Shown piece after piece: positions 1-5,668 of a stretch of DNA of 14,080 bases. How positions within the stretch are numbered: position 1 is the first letter of the stretch; each line of letters opens with the position of its first letter. The position numbers and the translations under genes were made by a program. The notes beneath the pieces were generated by a model that was not told where the DNA came from, did not search any database, and worked only from the letters and a program-made list of their open reading frames with translations. Source of the stretch: Phycisphaerae bacterium (lineage in GTDB: Bacteria; Planctomycetota; Phycisphaerae; Sedimentisphaerales; Anaerobacaceae); NCBI GenBank assembly GCA_030609625.1, contig JAUWBX010000008.1, positions 1 through 14,080 on the forward strand, in the 5' to 3' direction.

Positions 1-1111
1 GTCCTCTCTCTGCAGCTACAAGACCTTCCAGAAATGTAACTGTCACGGGTACGACATCCTTTTGGTTCATTTTGGTGATGCAGTCGGCAGCGCGGTCGAG
101 CTGGCCACAACGGATAAACAGCTCTGTAGCTATTGGCATAAAATCCCAGGGCTGAGAAGAAAGCTCTTTTAAGCCGGCCTCGGCTACTTTTAGCATCTTT
201 TCCTGTTTTAGCATCTTTTCCTGCGACTGCGATCTCAGTGCGAGCAGAGCCCATATTCGCCAGAGATTTTGGTCTGTCGGCATGGCTGTTTGCACAGCCG
301 TGAGATGTTCTTCCGCTTTATATAGAATGTCTGCATTAATAAATTCGCCGGCAAGGCGCAACTCCACGTTAGGGTCAGATAAATCCTGTTTTTCAGCCTG
401 TTCCAGGTCAGCTAAAGCATTGGGGTCGTCATTATTTCTTTGATAGAAACCGGCACGGACTATATATGCCAGGGCCGAGGACGGATTATTCTTCACCGCT
501 TCGTCAAACAAATCCTTGGGGGAATCTGGGAAATCCTCCGGTCGCTGCTCTGTAAGCTGTCCCAACGTTTCGTAGGCCAATATCTGGCCAGGATGTTTTT
601 GTATGACGGCCTTCAATTGCGTTGCTGCTTCATTGAATTTTCGTTGTCTGGCCAGCGCCAGGGCCAAGATTATGCGAAGTTCAGGGTCATCATTTGTTTC
701 GAGCTGTCTGTTGGCAATTAACTCGGCCTCCCCAGGCATTCCCATCATTAAATATACTTCAGTAAGTCGCATAGCAGCTTCGGAATTGTTTTTGTCTGCT
801 CTCAAAACGGTTCGATAAGCCGTTACGGCTTGTTGAATATTGTTGCGTTTGGAAGGTCTGATTTTAAGCTGTGCCTCGGCGTATTTGAGCAGCGTTGGCA
901 CATCATCCGGCTCCACAGTCAGATGCCGGCCGAGATTCGCTGCTGCTTGTTCCCACTCTTGTTCATCATACGCCTTATTGCCGAGGACAAGTCCCTGTTC
1001 GGCCCTGTTAGTTCTCTGCCATTGGCGCAGTCCAAAAGCGGTTACACATAAAACACCGATACTGATTACCAGAACAATTGCCAGTTTCCAGTTAAAGTAT
1101 CTTCTTGGCAT
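1..1111 (-). CDS. Membrane-anchored TPR protein, 3' part missing
   Basis: The frame is open from an ATG at 1111 to the window edge, giving 370 residues without a stop, so the C-terminus lies outside. Residues 1-8 are basic and aromatic, and residues 9-27 form one hydrophobic segment that would anchor the protein in the inner membrane, with the rest in the periplasm or its equivalent. From about residue 40 the sequence is helical with tetratricopeptide-type spacing (for example A-x-x-N-L-G-R-H-L around 55-65, and repeated L-A-x-A-L-A-R-Q patterns). TPR proteins are protein-protein scaffolds, and exosortase-type polysaccharide loci often carry one (PrsT-like), so a role in assembling the export machinery is plausible but inferred. 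The start is supported by an AAAGGA Shine-Dalgarno 7 nt upstream. An exact 18 bp tandem duplication lies at 188-223. The gene follows the sugar transferase across an 89 bp gap that holds a palindromic element. Confidence 0.85.
   Translation of the reverse strand, partial: MPRRYFNWKLAIVLVISIGVLCVTAFGLRQWQRTNRAEQGLVLGNKAYDEQEWEQAAANLGRHLTVEPDDVPTLLKYAEAQLKIRPSKRNNIQQAVTAYRTVLRADKNNSEAAMRLTEVYLMMGMPGEAELIANRQLETNDDPELRIILALALARQRKFNEAATQLKAVIQKHPGQILAYETLGQLTEQRPEDFPDSPKDLFDEAVKNNPSSALAYIVRAGFYQRNNDDPNALADLEQAEKQDLSDPNVELRLAGEFINADILYKAEEHLTAVQTAMPTDQNLWRIWALLALRSQSQEKMLKQEKMLKVAEAGLKELSSQPWDFMPIATELFIRCGQLDRAADCITKMNQKDVVPVTVTFLEGLVAAERG
188..223. repeat. Exact 18 bp in-frame tandem duplication in the TPR gene
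   Basis: Bases 188-205 and 206-223 are identical 18 bp units. On the coding strand each encodes QEKMLK, giving QEKMLKQEKMLK at residues 297-308. The reading frame is kept. It looks like recent replication slippage that adds six residues to one helix; this origin is inferred. Confidence 0.9.
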
Positions 1112-1118
1112 TTCCGTA

Positions 1119-1124
1119 TCCTTT
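1119..1124 (-). promoter_or_regulatory. Shine-Dalgarno of the TPR gene
   Basis: AAAGGA on the minus strand, 7 nt before the ATG at 1111. It fixes the start of the TPR gene. Confidence 0.65.
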
Positions 1125-1136
1125 CAAGATATCTCT

Positions 1137-1200
1137 GCTATGCGTCTCGTGCTTCGTAGCGAAGTACTTCGCAGAGTAGCAAGCGCTTCGCAGAGCATAG
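1137..1200. repeat. Intergenic palindromic repeat element, copy A
   Basis: The gap between the sugar transferase stop (1201) and the TPR start (1111) is mostly one palindromic element. Its ends are inverted (CTATGC at 1138-1143, GCATAG at 1195-1200). Its core contains the perfect 14 bp palindrome GCGAAGTACTTCGC (1159-1172) and the hairpin CTTCG-TAG-CGAAG. Bases 1146-1181 recur exactly at 2837-2872, inside the coding sequence of the neighbouring gene. The element abuts the stop codon with no spacer. It encodes no protein and no transposase is nearby, so it resembles a REP- or MITE-like non-autonomous repeat. In RNA it would fold into a hairpin, which could affect mRNA stability between the two genes. 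Confidence 0.8.
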
Positions 1201-2937
1201 TTAGAATTGGTTAATGAAGTTATCAAACAGTTTTTTGGTTGTTTTCCAGCATATCCATAAGTCCATCTTTAGTGACAGGTTTCTGACATATTCGGTGTCA
1301 TAATGTATCCATTCCTGGAAGTCTTTCATTGGCTGGCGCGTTCTGTGAATCTGCCAGAGTCCCGTTATTCCCGGGCGAACAGACAATCGGGCGTCACACC
1401 AAAATGGACACAACGTATTCTCCGATTCAGGAGAAGGTCTTGGACCAATGACGCTCATTTGGCCAAGTAAAACATTGATGAATTGAGGTATTTCGTCTAA
1501 ATATGTCTCTCGCAGGAATCTGCCGACGGCGCTGATTCGCGGGTCATCGGTCATCTTGAATTGTGGGCCATCGACTCTACTAACGAATCGTAGTTTGTCC
1601 TGCATCTCATCGGCGCCGAGGTGCATTGTCCGGAATTTTATACAGTCGAATATTTTTCCATGGAGTCCCTGCCGTGTATGCTTAAAAAACACCGGGCCGG
1701 GCGAAGTTAATTTTGTCGCTAAGGCGATGAAGGGTATTATGGGAGCAAAGAGAATTAGTACTATTATTGCAGCGAAACAATCAGCAATTCGCTTAAAGCT
1801 GCCTGCGTAAGAGAATCTCGGCCAAGTGCGGAAGGTGGGACCGTCGCTCGTCGCTGGTGCCCCGTGACCCGAGTGACGAGCGACGAGCAACGAGCGACGG
1901 TCCGTTACAATGCAGTTCTGCACAAGTTTGTTCTGCGGTACCGAGACTTCCGGGCCAATGATAGATGAGTTTATTACCGCTCCTTGTTTAATTTTCACGT
2001 TATCGCCAATGATGGTTGGGCCAACCACGATTGTCTTTGGGCCGATGCAAACGTTTTTCCCTAACAATACTTTCCCAACTAATCTTGAATCCGCACCTCG
2101 ATGCTCGATGCTGGATACTCGTCGAGAATCGACCCGCCAACGGCGGGTTTTGATCGGAACCCAGCGATGCTGGGTCGAGAATCGAGAATCGAGAACTGTC
2201 CTGCAAAAATTCAGCAAGCCATCTTGCGTTCCTAAATCCAATACAGACCCGCCAATATTAATTCCACACAACCTCAATGAATTTAATAAGCACTTTTCTA
2301 AAAAAGCGGAACAAGGAGCTGCTTGCTCTGATAACGCTCGAGACAAAACACCATCAGTGAGGACCCGGTCAATAATACTGGTTTTAACAAAAAGATGATG
2401 AGGCCAATCGGTGGAAACGCCGGCGAGTTCGGCCGAATCACAGTACAATCGACGGAAACCTGCTACCTTGCCCTGAGTTGTCAACCGCATTTTTTCTCGT
2501 TTGCCCAACAGGTCAGGCTCGACATTGACCGCCACTATGTCCGCCTGGATTTTGACCAGTAGTTTGTTAAGTAGTTGGCTGTCAATTTGTGTAGCAAAGC
2601 GTCCGTTGGAAATAACAAACCATTTGTCTCGTTTAGCTTTCCGCAGGAACTCCGGGAAGTTCGGCACATTTTCAGTGTAAGGTACTGTCTTTAACTTGGG
2701 CACATGAACTCTAACGTTCCATTCTTCTGGAATGGCACAAACATTTTTTCCGTTGTGGCCCCAACGTAAGCTTTTGCTTAAGCCATCGAGAACGACACCG
2801 GCAATAGGCTCGTTGGTCAGGGCAAACCGAAGAAGGCTCGTGCTTCGTAGCGAAGTACTTCGCAGAGTAGCATTATCACCGCTGCTTTTTGCGCCCGCAA
2901 CCGGCGGATTGTTTTTATGTATGATAATCAGATTCAT
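1201..2937 (-). CDS. Sugar-1-phosphate transferase (polyprenyl-P) with N-terminal nucleotidyltransferase-like/beta-helix region
   Basis: 578 residues. The C-terminal part (about 374-578) is a WcaJ/WbaP/PglC-family transferase, which moves a sugar-1-phosphate from a nucleotide sugar to undecaprenyl phosphate at the inner membrane, the first committed step. Visible marks are a hydrophobic segment at 384-409, SPGPVFFKHTRQG (412-424), KFRTM (434-438), the catalytic Asp-Glu pair in LDEIPQ (D481, E482) and RPGITGLWQI (521-530). Residues about 284-345 are hexapeptide left-handed beta-helix turns (IGP, VGP, IGDNV). Residues about 80-245 resemble a sugar nucleotidyltransferase but lack its G-x-G-T-R loop, and the metal-binding Asp position reads NGRFATQID, so it is probably inactive. 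Three palindromic elements interrupt the protein in frame, at residues 23-34, 248-281 and 346-367. The ATG has no Shine-Dalgarno, but no other ATG, GTG or TTG precedes it in the stretch examined (to about 3010). Confidence 0.88.
   Translation of the reverse strand: MNLIIIHKNNPPVAGAKSSGDNATLRSTSLRSTSLLRFALTNEPIAGVVLDGLSKSLRWGHNGKNVCAIPEEWNVRVHVPKLKTVPYTENVPNFPEFLRKAKRDKWFVISNGRFATQIDSQLLNKLLVKIQADIVAVNVEPDLLGKREKMRLTTQGKVAGFRRLYCDSAELAGVSTDWPHHLFVKTSIIDRVLTDGVLSRALSEQAAPCSAFLEKCLLNSLRLCGINIGGSVLDLGTQDGLLNFCRTVLDSRFSTQHRWVPIKTRRWRVDSRRVSSIEHRGADSRLVGKVLLGKNVCIGPKTIVVGPTIIGDNVKIKQGAVINSSIIGPEVSVPQNKLVQNCIVTDRRSLLVARHSGHGAPATSDGPTFRTWPRFSYAGSFKRIADCFAAIIVLILFAPIIPFIALATKLTSPGPVFFKHTRQGLHGKIFDCIKFRTMHLGADEMQDKLRFVSRVDGPQFKMTDDPRISAVGRFLRETYLDEIPQFINVLLGQMSVIGPRPSPESENTLCPFWCDARLSVRPGITGLWQIHRTRQPMKDFQEWIHYDTEYVRNLSLKMDLWICWKTTKKLFDNFINQF
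1838..1903. repeat. 66 bp palindromic element inside the sugar transferase gene
   Basis: Perfect 14 bp inverted arms GGACCGTCGCTCGT (1838-1851) and ACGAGCGACGGTCC (1890-1903) enclose shorter repeats of the CGAGCGACG type. The total length, 66 bp, is a multiple of three, and the element is read through as about 22 residues (346-367, TDRRSLLVARHS onwards). It lies exactly between the beta-helix and the transferase domain. The encoded stretch, rich in Arg, Ser, Gly and His, resembles neither flanking domain, which suggests insertion rather than family sequence. Confidence 0.82.
2097..2195. repeat. 99 bp palindromic/tandem element inside the sugar transferase gene
   Basis: The element starts with two 7 bp copies of CTCGATG (2097-2110) and ends with three 7 bp copies of TCGAGAA (2175-2195). 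Between them are two hairpins: CCCGCC-AAC-GGCGGG (2133-2147) and ACCCAGC-GAT-GCTGGGT (2159-2175). The 12-mer GTCGAGAATCGA occurs at 2121-2132 and 2174-2185. The 99 bp are translated as residues 248-281, a stretch rich in Arg, Ser and Trp, between the nucleotidyltransferase-like region and the beta-helix. The outer boundaries are my estimate. Confidence 0.8.
2837..2872. repeat. 36 bp exact copy of the intergenic element, inside the sugar transferase gene
   Basis: Identical base for base to 1146-1181 and in the same orientation, including the palindrome GCGAAGTACTTCGC (2850-2863). Here it is coding: on the minus strand it gives ATLRSTSLRSTS (residues 23-34), a low-complexity stretch close to the N-terminus. 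Its length is 12 codons, so the frame is preserved. Exact identity between a coding and a non-coding copy points to recent spread. Confidence 0.88.
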
Positions 2938-2986
2938 TGGTGGATTAAGAACTAATGTCTTGTTAATAATCTTCGGCTGGTTGATT

Positions 2987-5365
2987 TCACTCAGGAGTTG
3001 TGGAATTGCTGGGATTGTCCTCTATGCTTTGCATAGGGAGCAGCTTTCTTTTTGCTCGCCTGACAACTTTCCTTGATTTGGCATTTTGTGCGTAATAATT
3101 GTGTCTATAACGGTAGTAACTCTGCTCGACGTTACTTAACACTATGCCCAGTAGTCTGACATTTATTTGCGTTAGCCGTTCCTTCGCCTCTTTGAGCTCC
3201 GACGTAGTAGTTCGGCCGGCGAAGCTGGTCAAAATAACCCCATCTCCAAACTTGGCCCATATAAGCGCATCGGGAAAAGCCAGTACAGGAGGAGTATCAA
3301 TAATCACGTGGTCGTAGTTTTGGCTGAGCATATCTATGCACTGGCGTGTCCCCGGTGAAGCTAATAGTTCGTAGCCATTGGTTCTACTGTGAGGGTCGGC
3401 GGCCAGCACATCCAGGCCGGTCGAAGCTATAGAGTAAACAGCCTGGTCGAAGTCCTTTCCTAAAAGTACATCCTGCAGCCCCTTTGAGCCTTCGGGCAGA
3501 TTCAGCAAATGTGCAATATCAGGTTTTCTCAAGTCACCGTCTATAAGCAGGACCTTTTTCCCCGCCCTGGACAAACTTGTTGCCAGATTAACGGCGAAAG
3601 TTGTTTTGCCCTCCCGCATCCCCGGGCTTGTAACAACCAATTTGTTAGGTATTCCTTCGCCATTCAGTAACCCTAAATTGGCGCGAATGGTTTGGTAGTC
3701 TTTGGCTATATGTTCCAGAAGAAGAGCCGGCTTGATATTGTGTGAGCTGGTCGTAGTGCCGATTATTCGAATACCTATGCGTTTAGTTACATCATCAGGT
3801 GTACGCAAGCGATGGTCCATTTTGTCTCTTAGAAAGGCTAACATCATTCCGCAAGCTATTGAGCCGAACATAAGGGCCATTGTGTATTTGACACGCTCGT
3901 TTGGCACGGGAGCAACCGTGGTTTCATAAGGAACAGATATTCGGGCGGGCCGCTTCGTCTCCATCTCCAGTTGCTGGATACGCCGCCGAATAGTATCATA
4001 CACTTCCTTGGTGAGAGCTAACTGCTCTTGCTGCTCCGTGATGTCTAATTGTTTACGACCAATCTCTATTGTATCGAGGTCTTCTTTGTCTATTTTAGCC
4101 TGTAAGATCTCTCTCTGGGCAATTAACCCCTTCAACTCAAGTCTTGCATCGGCAAGCCCAGCCGCTCTATTCTCGCTTAGCTCTTCAGTGATACTTTCAT
4201 CGAAAGTTTTTTCAACTTTTTCACGATGTTCTTCCAGTTTAGTTTTGAAAACTTCTAAAAGCTCGGTTCTTCGTTTAAGTTGAGTGTTTTCGCTTGACAG
4301 AATTTGCCCGGCGGAAATAAGCTCCTCCTCCAATTGAGCTATACGCTTGGTCAACAGTTGAACCAAAAGGTCGTTTTGAATAAATGTGTGCTTTCTTTCC
4401 AGCAAGACTCTCTGAAAAATTGACTCATCCTTTATAACGTTTGCTTCATCAAGAGTTCTTTCGAGGAGCTCTATTGTTATCTCTAAAAGGAGCTTATCTG
4501 CGTCTATTTTAGTTGCAAGGCCTTGTAGAGCCGCTACCTGTTGGAGCATCATCTCCTGGCGTGGAGTTAACTCTACCGTGCCATACTCTTCCGCCAAATC
4601 CCGTAGGGTTTTCCGCTGTTGATTTAATTTTTCTGCAAATACTTTGCGTTCGGTTTCCAAAAGTTGCAGCTTTTTATATCCTTTGTCAGTCGATTTGGAA
4701 CCTTCTATAATCATGTAAGCTGTGCTAAAAGAACTTGCTATTTTTACCGCTTCTTTAGGTTCGGTGCTTACCACATTAATGAATATCAATTCGCTGCCCC
4801 GGACTGGAGCAGCAGTAATAATTCTCCCTTTTATCGCCTGCCGGAGAGCTTCGACCGGGTCCGGGTCGACTGGTTTTTCGGGCGAAATAGTGGTAATAAT
4901 TTTCTTCCTTATCGCTTGAAAGAAAGTTTTCACTAAACCGACCGGTTTTTCGGACAAAGGCCTTTTGTTCTCAAAGAACTTAAGCCCATCGTCTGCCAGG
5001 TATTCTGCCACCCTTGTAAGAATTTTTTGATCTGCCGTGATAAACCTTGCCTGGTCGTTCTTGAAGTTATCGTACATTGGCATTACATTTTCAGAGTCCT
5101 TATCGCTGAAAAGGAAATTAGGAATGATTGGTGCCACCCGAATTGGCGCAGTGGCACGGTATTTAGGTTCTATCAGATACCATACCGCTGGAATCCCAAT
5201 AGCGCAAATCAGCACAAACGTCACAAGCACTATAGGCCAGTGGCGCAGCACACCTTTAAGTAAATCAGATGTGTTTGGACTATCAGGTTCTGGCAGGGTT
5301 TCAAAACTAACAACCTTTTGTTCAATTACCTGGTCATTATCATGATATTTTTCCAAGTCGTTCAT
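2987..5365 (-). CDS. Wzc-like polysaccharide co-polymerase / BY-kinase
   Basis: 792 residues, a normal length for a fused Wzz-kinase. It sits in the inner membrane, sets polysaccharide chain length and cycles through tyrosine autophosphorylation. Order: cytoplasmic N-terminus with a Wzz domain, transmembrane helix 44-65, long coiled-coil periplasmic region (about 220-470), proline-containing segment, second helix 494-512, then the cytoplasmic kinase. The kinase shows DYQTIRANL (about 554-562), Walker A with EGKTT (K587), Walker A' LLIDGDLRKP (D609, D611), Walker B VIIDTPP (D690) and a tyrosine cluster SYYRYRHNYY (Y750, Y751, Y753, Y757, Y758). Unusual points: the first Gly of the common GEGK loop is Arg (MREGK), and about 34 mostly basic residues follow the tyrosines, whereas clusters usually end the protein. 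The start is backed by a GAGGAGT Shine-Dalgarno. It is separated by 49 bp from the sugar transferase downstream and follows a repeat-filled gap. Confidence 0.93.
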   Translation of the reverse strand: MNDLEKYHDNDQVIEQKVVSFETLPEPDSPNTSDLLKGVLRHWPIVLVTFVLICAIGIPAVWYLIEPKYRATAPIRVAPIIPNFLFSDKDSENVMPMYDNFKNDQARFITADQKILTRVAEYLADDGLKFFENKRPLSEKPVGLVKTFFQAIRKKIITTISPEKPVDPDPVEALRQAIKGRIITAAPVRGSELIFINVVSTEPKEAVKIASSFSTAYMIIEGSKSTDKGYKKLQLLETERKVFAEKLNQQRKTLRDLAEEYGTVELTPRQEMMLQQVAALQGLATKIDADKLLLEITIELLERTLDEANVIKDESIFQRVLLERKHTFIQNDLLVQLLTKRIAQLEEELISAGQILSSENTQLKRRTELLEVFKTKLEEHREKVEKTFDESITEELSENRAAGLADARLELKGLIAQREILQAKIDKEDLDTIEIGRKQLDITEQQEQLALTKEVYDTIRRRIQQLEMETKRPARISVPYETTVAPVPNERVKYTMALMFGSIACGMMLAFLRDKMDHRLRTPDDVTKRIGIRIIGTTTSSHNIKPALLLEHIAKDYQTIRANLGLLNGEGIPNKLVVTSPGMREGKTTFAVNLATSLSRAGKKVLLIDGDLRKPDIAHLLNLPEGSKGLQDVLLGKDFDQAVYSIASTGLDVLAADPHSRTNGYELLASPGTRQCIDMLSQNYDHVIIDTPPVLAFPDALIWAKFGDGVILTSFAGRTTTSELKEAKERLTQINVRLLGIVLSNVEQSYYRYRHNYYAQNAKSRKVVRRAKRKLLPMQSIEDNPSNSTTPE
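3022..3036. repeat. Small palindrome in the kinase tail
   Basis: CTATGC-TTT-GCATAG, a 6 bp stem with a 3 nt loop, lies in the codons for residues 777-782 of the kinase. Its arms match the terminal arms (CTATGC/GCATAG) of the intergenic element at 1138-1200. It may be a collapsed copy, but 6 bp arms can arise by chance. Confidence 0.4.
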
Positions 5366-5668
5366 TTTTATTACTCCTCACAACTCACTACCTCACATTA
5401 GTTAATTGGTGAGTGGTTAATTGGTTATCAGGAAAGTGCCTAAAGTGAGCTAAAGTGAGCTAATGATTCAGGCTATCAGACCATCAGGTTACCAGGTAGT
5501 GGGCATCAGGTTATCAGAACATCAGGCTCGTTTTTCCACCGTAAGGTGTCCTGCGGACTGATACCCTGATAACTGGTAACCCCACAGGACGCCTTACGGC
5601 GCTGCACCCTGATTTCCTGATTTGCTGATATCCATATTTTAGGCACTTTAGGCACTTCAAACTTTAGT
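5366..5668. repeat. Repeat-filled gap with nested inverted repeats
   Basis: About 300 bp without a credible gene between the exosortase fusion and the kinase. It is built as concentric inverted repeats. Outermost are TGGTGAGTGG (5407-5416) and CCACTCACCA (5678-5687, just inside the exosortase gene end). Next, AAGTGCCTAAAGTG (5434-5447) pairs with its exact complement at 5644-5657. Then come scattered ATCAGG units (about 5482-5526) with CCTGAT units on the far side, and GGTTACCAG (5487-5495) with CTGGTAACC (5573-5581). Innermost is a 15 bp stem with one G-T wobble (5539-5553 and 5585-5599). Direct repeats also occur: GTTAATTGGT twice (5401-5410, 5416-5425) and TAAAGTGAGC twice (5441-5460). The layering suggests elements inserted into elements. 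I see no promoter I would defend. Confidence 0.8.
5373..5379 (-). promoter_or_regulatory. Shine-Dalgarno of the BY-kinase gene
   Basis: GAGGAGT on the minus strand, 7 nt before the ATG at 5365. It is the strongest ribosome binding site in the window. It fits independent translation initiation after the repeat-filled gap. Confidence 0.75.

Noticed and set aside
1137..1200. Intrinsic terminator after the sugar transferase gene
   Set aside because: It is a hairpin, but there is no T-run after it on the minus strand, and 36 bp of it also occur inside a coding sequence, so it is better called a repeat element.
2097..2195. Insertion sequence
   Set aside because: No transposase and too short; there is no sign of a target duplication I could establish.
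1910..2398. 162-residue plus-strand ORF
   Set aside because: It is antisense to the sugar transferase and passes through the 99 bp repeat; no domain features.
2732..3076. 114-residue plus-strand ORF
   Set aside because: It is antisense to the sugar transferase start and the kinase end, and includes the 36 bp repeat read on the other strand.
5480..5530. CRISPR-like array of ATCAGG units
   Set aside because: The units are only 6-13 bp, unevenly spaced and mirrored by inverted copies; no true repeat-spacer structure and no cas genes.
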